A stretch of 64,000 bases of DNA from NCBI GenBank assembly GCA_039654915.1, contig CM077595.1:51181501-51245500 (forward strand), written 5' to 3'. The stretch comes from Aquilaria yunnanensis (taxonomy: Eukaryota; Streptophyta; Magnoliopsida; Malvales; Thymelaeaceae). Below are positions 36,219-47,510 of this stretch, piece by piece. Each line of letters begins with the position of its first letter. Within the stretch, counting starts at the first letter, position 1. A program made the position numbers and the translations under genes. Below the pieces are notes generated by a model. That model saw nothing but the letters and a program-made list of their open reading frames with translations, was not told where the DNA came from and searched no databases.

Positions 36219-37634
36219 TGTTGGGTTTCGGGAGCCAAACAGCGCAGCGGAATTTAACCGAAACCCTCCAGGATCCAAGTGAAACGGGGTAAACCGGGTG
36301 TTCGAAAATTTCATACCTAATTTTCGGTTGAGATCTCTCACTCAACTGTAGAGTCGAATCACAAAACCTGAACAGTTGACGTGTTCAGGCTCTCTATGGT
36401 ATCCACACGAGCCTCTCGGGATCACCACGCTTCCACCACGTCCCGGCAGATGCGTTTCTCTTGCGCTCGCAGTGCTAGCTTGCGTCCTCCAAGGAATTGC
36501 AAGAGAAGAGTGCGGCTGTCCTTTTGGGAGGCTAGGGCAAGGAGACCTACGAATTTCTCACTTAAAAGTTGTATTTATAGTGAGACTCAACTTCCAGGCC
36601 TAATGGGTTTCAAAGCCCTAATCCAATTAGGATTTAATTTCGGGCTTAATAATGGCTCAACTCCTTGGCCCATTATTAATACGAAATTAAAGTGAAACCA
36701 TAACCCAAATAATTAGCCCATGCACTCTAATGATCCAAATAGCTCTACGTGTGCGACCCAATAGGCTCTTGCCATGTTGGCAATGATCATAAATCACATT
36801 TATAATCATAAGCAATGAGCGGTGTCTAGCAACACATCATTGCTACCCAAGTGACAAGATTGTCGGTGAATCGACTAAACCTTTATGATCATCACCGATA
36901 TATGCCATTGTCCCTTTGTCCAAGATATCAAGACTAAGCACGAGACATGGAATGTGTCACTCTCGTATAGCCCAATCTTTGGTTTCTTGATTACCGAGTA
37001 GACTAACTTAAACTGATGACATTGATATCATATATCAACTCATCGGAGCATGGCCATGCATTTTCTAAGTCTCACTCTATCAAGGGGCCCAAAGATATCA
37101 CTCCCGTTACATAGGAGGGACAAATCCCATCTTGATCATACAAATCCCTCCGCATGATATGTGACATACCCAATGACCTCCTTCAAGTTCACTCAGTTAC
37201 GAGCAACAAAGGAAAGTATCAAAGTATGTGACTCACATGTAGGGAACCTTGATGATCATAGGTCGAAGGACTACATATACCATGATCACTATGAGAATCA
37301 CTTATGACACTCATATAACGATCCATGAAGTGTTCTCATGGTGGGTCGGTCCAGTACACAAGTTCTCCAACTTGTACCCATATGTAGACTACATATCTCA
37401 TATTAGTCTCCACATATGCTAGTCATTATGTATTATTGCAACCCGCTCCACAATAATACTAGACTAGGGACATTTAAGAATATCATTATTCTAGGGTTAC
37501 AATTATGTTTATTACGTTACGCAGAAACAAAACAACAAACAAAATTGTTGGATTAATGCCTCAATAAAATATCATGACTCAATGTGCAAAAATACAATCA
37601 TCTCATGATTGGCTTTTTGGGCACAATACTAACA
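36219..37634 (-). mobile_element. B2 5' LTR
   Basis: It is 1416 bp, nearly identical to 29310-30725, and is followed by the right TGTGT duplication (37635-37639). Confidence 0.97.
36572..36579 (-). promoter_or_regulatory. TATA box of B2 5' LTR
   Basis: TATAAATA on the minus strand within CTCACTATAAATACAAC; conserved in all B LTRs. It is the likely core promoter for the B2 genomic RNA. Confidence 0.7.
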
Positions 37635-37639
37635 TGTGT

Positions 37640-39043
37640 AACAACCAATTTATGCATGAAAAATTCCAAAGAAGCAGGTTTAACTTGAGGCAAAACAAAA
37701 CAATGTGACATGGATGCAAAGTAAACAAATTCAAAAACAAAAGACAACAAAACAGATTTTCCTCTAGAGAAACTCAAGCAATTCCAAAGATGATTTGACA
37801 AAACCAAAGAATTTGAAGCTTGTAAACCATATTTTGTCAAATTTCCATGTTTACTTCCTTCTCTTAATCTAGTTTCATGAAAACCATTTGTCAAAATAAC
37901 ATTGCAAGAAAACACACATTGTTTGAGATTTTCATGCAAAACTACATCAAATCTAGGTGTTAGGAAGAAATAGATTACAGTGGATGGACTTAGTCTCCAA
38001 GTATCTTCCTTTGGAACCACAAAATTTTCACCTTTGCACTTAATGGCTTCGGTTGGAGTTGCATTAATTTCATCCCTTGATTCTTGTAGCTCATCTCCAA
38101 TTAAGTCCTGAAAAGAAGACCACACAACAAGAGAAGAAGACTCCATTATGTTCGATGAAAGTATGGCTTCTCTGTAGGTCTTTCTCTCTTCACACGGCTT
38201 GGGTTCATTGCACTCTTGTCTTCTCTCAACTTCGCACTCAATTTCTTCTCTCGGGAACTCTCCACTCTTCTTCCCCTCATGTTCACTCTTCTCACTTAAT
38301 CTCTCGGTTGTTCTCTCAACTTTCCCCTCATCACTCTTGCCCTCAACTTTCCCCTCATTTACTTTTCTCTCAACCTTACTTTGAAATTTTCTTTGATCCT
38401 CAAAGACTTGTTATGGTGAAAGTGGTACAAGCATGATTGAATTTTCTTGTTGAGATTGAGACAAGTCTCCTTTTGTGATCTCCATGTTTGGCTTGGGTAC
38501 TTCTCTTACATCTTTGCTCCATGCTCCTCTCCATGTGGAAATTCCTCCTTGACACATCTTGGATGCCTTGGACCTTTTGATGATTTTCTCGGCCTTGGTG
38601 GCATAATAAAGCAAATCTTCCATGTTCAAATAAGGTGCCATTTCCACTTTGTTGGCAATCTCAGGATTGAGACCATTAATGAATCTAGCAATGGTGGTCT
38701 CCTCATCCTCCATGATGTTGGCTCGGGTCAAGGTTATCTCCAAGCCTTTATGGTAGTCCTCCACACTCCTTTGGCCTTGCACTAGCTTTTGAAGCTTGAG
38801 GTGTTGATCTTTAGTGTAGTAGCTAGGCACAAATCTCCTCCTCATCAAGGCTTTAAGGGCTCTCCATGTGTGTATGGGCTCATCCTCATTCCTTCTCCTA
38901 GAAGTAACATCCTGATTCCACCATACAAGAGCATAATTAGTGAACTTTATGGTAGCCAATTTAACCTTATTTTACTCGGAGTAATGATGGCAATCAAACA
39001 CCATCTCAATCTTTTGCTCCCACTCCCAATATGCATCGGGATC
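37640..39043 (-). pseudogene. D chimeric ORF, 5' portion (Gag core + PR-RT linker + unknown region)
   Basis: From 38971 downward one frame runs to B2 with a single stop (TAA 38411-38413, where C has CAA). It holds the Gag core ([24 protein letters not shown]), then jumps from the C-equivalent of Gag residue ~299 to Pol residue ~112. This removes the zinc knuckle and protease and puts Gag in phase with the Lys/Glu-rich linker ([20 protein letters not shown]). About 180 codons of unrecognised sequence follow, beginning near 38185. A further stop (TAA 38972-38974) separates the residues near C2. The frame is in phase with 29309-28332. Confidence 0.65.
39039..39043 (+). repeat. Target-site duplication of C2, left copy (GGATC)
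   Basis: GGATC before the C2 LTR, repeated at 46393-46397. Confidence 0.93.
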
Positions 39044-40029
39044 TGATGCGAACCCCGATGGTATAAAGACCATGAAACACGCCCAAGATGTTTTTCAAGC
39101 TCCACAAGACATCAAAGAGACTAGATTTGAAACCCCCACCCCTAATCAACCTGTGATTAGAAACGAGAAGTATAGAACTCCAAGAACACAAGCACACTCG
39201 TGCACCAAGGCAGTCCACAAAGAACCAAAGAGAAAACCTCTCCAAAGAGTAATATTGTTTCAAAATTTTTCTATGTGTTTACATCCAGAATATGTGCCTT
39301 TATATAGGCCTAAACTAGGGTTAAAAGCTGGGCAAAATTCGCAGCCTAAATCCCATAGGAATCCTAGATACAAAGACATAGGAAATCCTAGTCAAATTAG
39401 GACTCTAATTCCTAGTTTGAACAAGTTTAATGAATGCAGCGTATGCCACTTGCCCAAAACGATTTAAAACTATTCCATAGCCTAAATAACTTCCTAAATA
39501 ATGTATCTAAATATGATTTGAACGAAAATAAAATATAAATACAAGATTAAACTCGAAAACTACCAAATAGCCTTTTTGGGTGCATTTTGGGCACTTTAAG
39601 GTTCTCTCTTGTATCTTCAGCTCCAAGCTTGAATATTTGAGTTCCAATGGAATGAATCTTCATCTTAGATGTGGTAATGAAGGTTTGGAAAGTTAGAGCT
39701 CAAAAATCCAGCTTGTGGACACAAAATGCATCAAGAACACTTAAGGTGGCTCAAATGGTGCACTTTGAGTGGTGTCCTTGGTGTCCTTGTTTTGTGACTT
39801 ATCTAAGCACTCCATAACTGAGTACCAAGCATATCCATCATGTCCATATGGTTTCTTGAAAGTTCCAGTAGCTCCTTGTGAAGTTCCATGTCCATTCTCC
39901 ATGAAGAAACTTGAAACAAAGCCTTGTAGTGCACTTGAGAGCTCCTTAGCTTTCTTCCTTGTCATAGGTCAACTAGAAACCTTCAATGGGTCCTTGCCTT
40001 CTCCATGTGTGCCTTCCTTGATCATATCA
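39044..40029 (-). mobile_element. C2 3' LTR
   Basis: It is 986 bp with TG...CA ends, next to polypurine tract 40030-40043. The TATATAAA-like box is at about 39299-39306. Its outer part resembles C1 (GATGTTTTTCAAG) rather than the C2 5' LTR (GATGTGATTCAAG). Confidence 0.94.
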
Positions 40030-40043
40030 ACTCCCCCCTCCTT
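40030..40043 (-). promoter_or_regulatory. Polypurine tract of C2
   Basis: AAGGAGGGGGGAGT on the minus strand beside the 3' LTR, as in C1. Confidence 0.85.
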
Positions 40044-42670
40044 AGAAGGATTCGTCCACGAATCTGCATGTTCAAACAGAGACAAATCAGAAACATTAAA
40101 AGTAGCACTCACATTATACTCACCCGGCAAGTCTAGCATGTATGCATTGTCATTGATCTTTTTAATGACTTGGAATGGACCATGTCCTCTTGGATGAAGC
40201 TTAGTCCTCCTTGCAGCTGGAAATCTTTCTTTTCTCATGTGTAACCAAACCCAATCTCCAGGCTCAAACACAACTCTCCTTCGGCCTTGATTGGCTTTTT
40301 TAGCAACTTGTTGATTTTTGAGTTCAATTTGTTGCTTAACCTTCTCATGCAACTTCTTGATGCTCTCGGCCTTCTTACTACCATCCAAACTAGATACCTC
40401 ATGAGTAGGTAATGGTAAAAGATCCAATGGAGTTAAAGGATTAAAACCATAAACAATCTCAAAAGGTGACAAATTAGTAGTAGAATGCATGGATCTATTA
40501 TAAGCAAATTCTACATGAGGCAAACAATCTTCCCAAGCTTTCAAATTTTTACCAATGATAGCCCTAAGCATGGAACCTAAAGTCCTATTAGTTACCTCAG
40601 TTTGCCCATCAGTTTGTGGGTGACAAGATGTAGAAAACAAAAGCTTAGTTCCTAACTTACCCCACAAAGTCCTCCAAAAGTGGCTTAGAAACTTAGTATC
40701 TCTATCCGAAACTATTGTTCTAGGAACACCATGAAGCCTAACAATTTCTTTGAAAAACAATTCAGCCACAAGAATAGCATCATCAGTTTTATTGCATGGA
40801 ATAAAATGAGCCATCTTAGAAAACCTATCAACAACAACAAAGATTGAGTCATGGTTTCCTTTAGTCCTAGGCAATCCAACAATGAAGTCCATAGAAATAT
40901 CTACCCATGGATGACTAGGTGTAGGAAGTGGTGTGTATAACCCATGTGAAGTGTGAGTGGATTTTGCCTTCCTACATGCAATGCATTGCTCACATACCTT
41001 CTTCACATCCTTTACCATATTTGGCCAATGGTAATGTTCCTTCAAAGTATGCAAAGTCTTGGCTTGTCCAAAGTGACCCATAAGTCCTCCACAATGAGCT
41101 TCCTTTGTGAGCAATTCCCTCAAAGATGTCTTTGGTATGCACAACCTGTTTTCTTTGAAAAGAAAGCCATTAACTTGGTAGAATTTCTCAAAAGCAAACT
41201 TAGAACACTTAGAATAAATCTCACCGAAATCATCATCACTAGCATACAAATCCTTCAAGTGTTCAAAACCCAAAACTTTTGCATCTAAAGCCGAAAGTAA
41301 AGCATACCTTCTTGAAAGTGCATCCGCCACTATATTATCCTTACCTTGCTTGTATTTGATAACATATGGGAATGACTCAATAAACTCTACCCATTTAGCA
41401 TGCCTTCTATTCAACTTACCTTGCCCACTAAGAAACTTAAGGGCTTGGTGATCAGTGTGAATCACAAACTCTCTTGGCCACAAATAATGTTGCCAAGTCT
41501 CCAAAGCTCTTACCAAAGCATAGAGCTCCTTGTCATATGTGGGATAGTTCAAGCTAGCACCATTCAACTTCTCACTAAAGTATGCAATGGGGCGGCCTTC
41601 TTGCATCAACACAGCTCCAATGCCTATACCTGAAGCATCACACTCAACTTCAAAAGTATTAGCAAAGTTAGGCAAAGCTAAAAGTGGTGCATGGCATAAC
41701 TTGTCTTTTAACAACCCGAAAGCATCTTCTTGAGCTTTTCCCCACTTAAATCCCACATTCTTCTTTATAACTTCAGTTAGAGGTGCAGCAATGGTAGAAA
41801 AATTTCTAACAAACCTCCTGTAGAAGCTAGCTAACCCATGGAATGATCTCACCTCAGTAATGGATGTTGGCGTTGGCCATTCTTGTATGGCTTTCACCTT
41901 CTCTTGATCTACCTCAATTCCATGTGAACTCACAACAAATCCAAGGAAAACAACTTTGTCAACACAAAAAGAGCACTTCTTCAAGTTAGCATACAACTTT
42001 TGTCCTCTTAAGGTGCTTAGCACTTGTGTGAGGTGTCCAACATGCTCTTCTAAGTTCTTGCTATATACTAGGATATCATCAAAGTACACAACAACAAACT
42101 TTCCAATGAAGTCACGCAAGACATGATTCATAAGTCTCATGAAAGTACTAGGAGCATTAGTTAGTCCAAAAGGCATAACTAACCATTCATAAAGTCCAAA
42201 CTTGGTTTTGAAAGCAGTTTTCCATTCATCCCCTTCCCTCATTCTAATTTGATGGTACCCACTTTTTAAATCAATCTTTGAAAACAAAGTAGAACCATGC
42301 AACTCATCAAGCATATCATCAAGTCTAGGAATAGGATGTCTATACTTTACAGTGATCTTGTTGACAGGCCTACAATCCATGCACATGCGCCATGAGCCAT
42401 CCTCCTTTGGCACCAAAAGTACAGGCACGGCACAAGGACTCAAACTTTCCCTCACAAGGCCTTTGTCCAACAACTCCTTTACTTGCTTCTCAATCTCTTT
42501 AGTCTCCTCGGGATTGGTTCTATAGGCTGGCCTATTTGGAATTGGCATTCCCGGGACTAGGTCTATTTGATGCTCAATGCCTCTAATTGGAGGCAAACCC
42601 CTCGGATCTTCAGGGAAAACATCTTCAAAGTCCTGCAACAAAGACACAACAACACTATGAAGATGTGTTA

Positions 42671-42684
42671 GATCATTGATCATT
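42671..42684 (+). repeat. 7-bp tandem duplication breaking C2 pol
   Basis: GATCATT occurs twice in a row; C1 has it once at the matching place (~11552). It is typical of replication slippage or polymerase error and shifts the pol frame. Confidence 0.93.
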
Positions 42685-43274
42685 GACAACAAGTAAAGAT
42701 TCTTTGTAAATTAAAAGAAGCATTGGTCTTTGTGCTTGAATGGCTTTCCTCACATCACTCATTTTAGCAATATAGCACTCTTTTTTGCCACTCAACTTCC
42801 TCTCATTCTTTTCTCTCGGGAACTCTCCACTCTTCTTCCCCTCATGGTCACTCACTTCACTTGTTCTCTCATTTTGTCTCTCGGCTTTCCCCTCTTCACT
42901 CTTGCCCTCAACTTTCCCCTCATTTATTTTTCTCTCAACCTTACTTTGAAGTTTCCTTTGATCCTCCAAAACTTGTTGTGGTGAAAGTGGGCTAAGTGTA
43001 ACCGGCCTTCCTTCATGGAAAAATGAGTACAAGTTTTTCTCTCCATCATGTGTGACCTTCTTATCAAATTGCCACGGCCTTCCAAGCAAAATATGGCAAG
43101 CATGCATAGGAACAACATCACAAAGAATTTCATCATGGTAAGTACCAATTTTGAATTTAACCGAAACTTGCTTTACCACTTTTACCTCCCCGGCATCATT
43201 CAACCATTGAAGCTTATATGGTTGTGGGTGTTTTTGTGTTGGAAGCTTCAATTTCTCCACCATGGTTGAACTTG

Positions 43275-44531
43275 CTACATTGGTGCAACTCCCTCCATCA
43301 ACAATGAGGCTGCACACTTGATCTTTAATTCGGCATCTAGTGTGAAAGATGCACTCCCTTTGATGGCCTCCTCCTTGGCTTGCACACTTAGAGCTCTCCT
43401 AGCAACAAAAGCAAAGTCACCCTCCTCGGGCTCAAGTGTGTCTTGCTCATCCTCCTCCAATGGTGGGGTCTCCTCCATGGCATCCTCCTCCTCGGATGTG
43501 ATCTCACCATCATCTTTGAGAATCATCACCTTCTTGTTAGGACAATCTCTCATGTAGTGCCCCTTGCCTCTACACTTGAAGCACTCAATCTCCCTTGACT
43601 TTGGCACATCTTTGGGTGGCACCTTGGGCTTGTCTTGTTGAGGCCGAGACATGCTTCCCTTGGTAGCCTCCTTTCTTGGCTTTGGTGCCTCCTTGCTCCA
43701 TGTTCCCCTCCATGTGGAACTCCCTCCTTGAGCCATCTTGGATGCCTTAGACCTCTTGATGATTCTTTCGGCCTTGGTGGCATGGTGAAGCAAATCCTCC
43801 ATGTTGACATATGGCACCATCTCCACTTTGTTGGCAATCTCATGGTTAAGGCCATTGATGAATCTAGCAATGGTTGCCTCCTCATCCTCAATGATATTGG
43901 CTCGGGTTAGTGTCATCTCCAAGTCCTTGTGATAGTCCTCCACACTCCTTTGGCCTTGCACAAGCCTTTGAAGTTTGAGGTGTTGATCTCTATAGTAGTA
44001 ACTTGGGACAAATCTCCTTCTCATCATGGCTTTAAGAGCTCTCCATGTATTGATGGGTTCCTCCTCACTCCTCCTCCTAGAAGTGACAACCTGGTTCCAC
44101 CATACAAGAGCACAATCAGTGAATTCAATAGTAGCCAATTTAACTTTCTTTTCCTCAGAATAGTGATGGCACTCAAACACCATCTCAATCTTTTGCTCCC
44201 ACTCCCAATATGTATCCGGATCACTCCTCCCTTGAAAAGGTGGAATGGACAATTTGATGGAGCTTAGATTGTTGTCCTCCCTTGGCTCCCCCCTCCTTGG
44301 AAGCCCATGGTCATGCCAATGTCCTTCTTCCTCCTCGGGTTCTTCTCTCCTTGGACCTCTCCTTGGTTGCAAGATGGGATTTGGTCTCCTTGGCAACCTC
44401 AAATCAATGTCCTCAATCCTCCCAACAAGTCTATTGAGAGTTTCTTGAAGCTCTCTCATGGTTGGCTCATCATTGTTCCTCACATCCATCCTCCTTATCC
44501 TCTTGGCCCTCCATACTCCTGAAAATAACAA
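43275..44531 (-). CDS. C2 Gag
   Basis: This 418-residue frame appears identical in translation to C1 Gag, with the same Gag core and CCHC zinc knuckle (C317, C320, H325, C330), and the same stop 124 nt inside the pol frame. It is open and would be usable in trans even though C2 Pol is broken (inference). Confidence 0.92.
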   Translation of the reverse strand: MLFSGVWRAKRIRRMDVRNNDEPTMRELQETLNRLVGRIEDIDLRLPRRPNPILQPRRGPRREEPEEEEGHWHDHGLPRRGEPREDNNLSSIKLSIPPFQGRSDPDTYWEWEQKIEMVFECHHYSEEKKVKLATIEFTDCALVWWNQVVTSRRRSEEEPINTWRALKAMMRRRFVPSYYYRDQHLKLQRLVQGQRSVEDYHKDLEMTLTRANIIEDEEATIARFINGLNHEIANKVEMVPYVNMEDLLHHATKAERIIKRSKASKMAQGGSSTWRGTWSKEAPKPRKEATKGSMSRPQQDKPKVPPKDVPKSREIECFKCRGKGHYMRDCPNKKVMILKDDGEITSEEEDAMEETPPLEEDEQDTLEPEEGDFAFVARRALSVQAKEEAIKGSASFTLDAELKIKCAASLLMEGVAPM

Positions 44532-45391
44532 AGATCCTCACAACCACTCACCTCACGTGTTTCACTCAAAAGATGAACACTCAAACACTCAATTTGTTAG
44601 TGAGATATTGCTATTCAAAGAGTTCTCAAAAGTTCTAAGAAAACTATCCTCAAAGCACACAAGAAAACTTGAATTTTCGAAGAACTATTTTGACTCCAAA
44701 AGAGGTGGGCTAAACAAGCTTTAAAAGACTCTAGGAAGCCCTTGCAATTGATGATTACAAGAACTATAAAGAAAGCTTTTTGGCTCAAAAACAATGGGAT
44801 AGGTTTTGGGGCACAAAACTTTCAACACTTTGAGAAAACTTCTTTTTTTTTTTTTTTGCAAGCTTTCTTCTTTCTTTTCTTTTTTCCTCCTTCTTTTTTT
44901 TTTCTTTTTTTCCTTGCTGTTTTGATGCTAAAACAACATTCTCCTTGAGGTTCCTTGCTGCCAAAGACAAAAAGTCAGTTTTCAATTCGGCCAAAACAGG
45001 AAACTATGAAACTTGCACAATTTTGAAACAACTTTTGTTGTACCGAAACTTCCTCAACTTGGGTCCTTCTTTTTTTTAGTGTTTTCTTGACTCTAGGATG
45101 CTGGAAACAATGAAAACAAGAGAGATTAATAGGGCTGGACACGAAACAGAAAGATAAGAATTGAACAAGAACAAACGAATTGAAGCCGAGAACACTAGAC
45201 AACACGGATTGACTTCTTTTTGTTGTTTTTGTGATTTTCGGATTTGAACAATGATGGAATAAAAAGGACAGACCTGAAACAAGAAGAAAAAGGATTAAAA
45301 CACAGAATTAAAATACGAATTTACTGAACAGAATTGAAAGAAAACCGAAGAGAAACAAGAACACGAAGATATGTCCTTCAATGGAACTTGT
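44532..45391 (-). other. C2 leader with purine tract
   Basis: Non-coding, homologous to the C1 leader; the pyrimidine-rich plus-strand tract is at about 44842-44920. No gene seen. Confidence 0.75.
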
Positions 45392-45404
45392 GGCTCTGAT
45401 ACCA
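45392..45404 (-). promoter_or_regulatory. Primer-binding site of C2
   Basis: TGGTATCAGAGCC on the minus strand, two bases after the 5' LTR. Confidence 0.9.
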
Positions 45405-45406
45405 AC

Positions 45407-46392
45407 TGATGCGAACCCTGCTGGTATAAAGACCATGAAACGCGCCCAAGATGTGATTCAAGCTCCACAAGACATCAAAGAGACTAGGTTTAAAACCCCC
45501 ACCCCTAATCAACCTGTGATTAGAAACGAGAAGTATAGAACTCCAAGAACACAAGCACACTTGTGCACCAAGGCAGTCCACAAAGAACCAAAGAGAAAAC
45601 CTCTCCAAAGAGCAATATTATTTCGAAATTTTTCTGTGTGTTTACATCCAGAATATGTGCCTTTATATAGGCCTAAACTAGGGTTAAAAGCTGGGCAAAA
45701 TTCGCAGCCTAAATCCCTTAGGAATCCTAGATACAAAGACATAGGAAATCCTAGTCAAATTAGGACTCTAATTCCTAGTTTGAACAAGTTTAATGAATGA
45801 AGCGTATGCCACTTGCCCAAAACGATTTAAAACTATTCCATAGCCTAAATAACTTCCTAAATAATGTATCTAAATAGGATTTGAACGAAAATAAAATATA
45901 AATACAAGATTAAACCCGAAAACTCCCAAATAGCCTTTTTGGGTGCATTTTGGGCACTTTAAGGTTCTCTCTTGTATCTTCAGCTCCAAGCTTGAATCTT
46001 TGAGTTCCAATGGAATGAATCTTCATCTTAGATGTGGTAATGAAGGTTTGGAAAGTTAGAGCTCAAAAATCCAGCTTGTGGACACAAAATGCATCAAGAA
46101 CACTTAAGGTGGCTCAAATGGTGCACTTTGAGTGGTGTCCTTGGTGTCCTTGTTTTGTGACTTATCTAAGCACTCCATAACTGAGTACCAAGCATATCCA
46201 TCATGTCCATATGGTGTCTTGAAAGTTCCAGCAGCTCCTTGTGAAGTTCCATGTCCATTCTCCATGAAGAAACTTGAAACAAAGCCTTGTAGTGCACTTG
46301 AGAGCTCCTTAGCTTTCTTCCTTGTCATAGGTCCACTAGAAACCTTCAATGGGTCCTTGCCTTCTCCATGTGTGCCTTCCTTGATCATAATA
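45407..46392 (-). mobile_element. C2 5' LTR (mosaic)
   Basis: It is 986 bp with TATATAAA-like box at 45662-45669. The part next to the primer-binding site (45425-45505) carries variants typical of D LTRs (GATGTGATTCAAG, CTAGGTTTAAAACCCCC), whereas its own 3' LTR has C1-like variants. Its outer terminus is ATA instead of TCA. Confidence 0.92.
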
Positions 46393-46397
46393 GGATC

Positions 46398-46611
46398 ACT
46401 CCTCCCTTGGAAAGGTGGAATGGTAGGCTTGATGGTCATGCCAAACTCTTTCTTCCTCCTCGGGTTCTTTTCTCCTTGGACCTCTCGTTGGCAACCTCAA
46501 ATCAATGTCCTCAATCCTCCCCACAAGTCTATTGAGAGTTTCTTGAAATTCTCTCATGGTTGGCTCCTCATTGTGTCTCACTTTCATCCTCCTATCCTCC
46601 TGGCCCTCCAT
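46398..46611 (-). pseudogene. D Gag, N-terminal piece
   Basis: It begins ATGGAGGGCC (minus strand, 46611) and encodes the Gag N-terminus homologous to C ([28 protein letters not shown]). A deletion relative to C between WHDH and PPFQGRSD causes a frameshift; from there the other frame ([13 protein letters not shown]) leads in phase into 39043 once C2 is set aside. Unlike C, the ATGGAGGGC start is in frame here. Confidence 0.85.
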
Positions 46612-47495
46612 ACTCCTGAAAATAAGAAAGATCCTCACAAACACTCACCTCACGTGTTTCACTCAAAATATGAACACTCAAAACACTCAATTTGTTAGTG
46701 AGATATTGCTTATTCAAAGAGTTCTCCAAAGTTCTAAGAAAACTATCCTCAAAGCATACAAGAAAACTTGAATTTTTGAAGAACTATTTTGACTCCAAAA
46801 GAGGTGGGCTAAACAAGCTTTAAAAGACTCTAAGAAGCTTTTGCAATTGATGATCACAAGAACCACACAGAAAGCTTTTTGGCTTAAAAACAATGGGATA
46901 GGTTTTGGGGCGCAAAACTTTCAACACTTTGAGAAAACTTCTTTTTTTGCAAGCTCTTTTCTTTTCTTTTCTTTTCTTTTCCTTCCTTTTTTTTTTCCTC
47001 CTTTTTTTTTTTTTTTTTGCTTGCTGTTTTGATGCTAACCAAACATTCTCCTTGAAACTCCTTGCTACCAAAGACAAAAAGTTAGAATTCTTTTCGGCCA
47101 AGACAAGAAAACTAGTGAAATTGGCACAATTTGAAGCAACTTTTTGATACCGAAAATTCCTGAACTTGGATCCTTCTTTTTTTGAAGTTTTCTGGACTCT
47201 AAGATGCTGGAAACAATGAAAACAAAAGAGATTAATATGGCTGGACACGAAACAGAAAGATAAGAATTAGACAAGAACAAACGAATTGAAACCGAGAATA
47301 CTAGGTGACACGGATTGACTTCTTTTTGTTGTTTTTGTGATTTTTGGACTTGAACAAGGATGGAACAAAAAGACAGACCTGAAACAAGAAGAAAATAGAT
47401 TAAAACAGAGAATTAAAGCACGAAATTACTGGACAAAATTGAAGGAAAAACGAAGAGAAACAAGAACACAAAGTATGTCCTTCAATGGAACTTGT
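46612..47495 (-). other. D leader
   Basis: Non-coding leader homologous to the C leaders; its pyrimidine-rich tract (plus strand ~46941-47020) is CTTTT-repeated. No gene seen. Confidence 0.75.
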
Positions 47496-47508
47496 GGCTC
47501 TGATACCA
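47496..47508 (-). promoter_or_regulatory. Primer-binding site of D
   Basis: TGGTATCAGAGCC on the minus strand, two bases after the D 5' LTR; same as in C. Confidence 0.9.
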
Positions 47509-47510
47509 AC

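Larger units (their letters stand above)
29310..37634 (-). mobile_element. B2: complete Ty1/copia retrotransposon
   Basis: This 8325-bp minus-strand element inside D has perfect TGTGT duplications, two 1416-bp LTRs, primer-binding site, polypurine tract and one uninterrupted Gag-Pol frame. By eye the LTRs differ at only three positions (29394/36303, 29617/36526, 30230/37139), about 0.2%, so insertion was recent. The Gag and LTR style recall the Angela/Tork group of plant copia elements, but I did not verify the clade. Confidence 0.97.
39741..43398 (-). pseudogene. C2 Pol polyprotein, frameshifted
   Basis: It carries the same domains as C1 Pol: VDGGSC protease, YFDD RT, CDAS RNase H, HHCC and DDE integrase, GPF motif. 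Two lesions were seen. At 42671-42684 GATCATT is present twice (once in C1), a 7-bp tandem duplication that shifts the frame between linker and RT. Near 39967-39969 the glycine codon of the CR-like motif is TGA (GGA in C1). The parts are therefore 43398-42673, 42692-39969 and 39965-39741. All catalytic motifs are otherwise kept, so inactivation looks recent. Confidence 0.92.
39044..46392 (-). mobile_element. C2: CRM-like Ty3/gypsy element, slightly damaged
   Basis: This 7349-bp minus-strand insertion in the gag region of D is flanked by GGATC. It has the same architecture as C1 but the normal two LTRs of 986 bp. The outer end of its 5' LTR is mutated (GATCATAATA instead of GATCATATCA). Gag is open; pol has a 7-bp duplication and a nonsense change. 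Confidence 0.95.
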
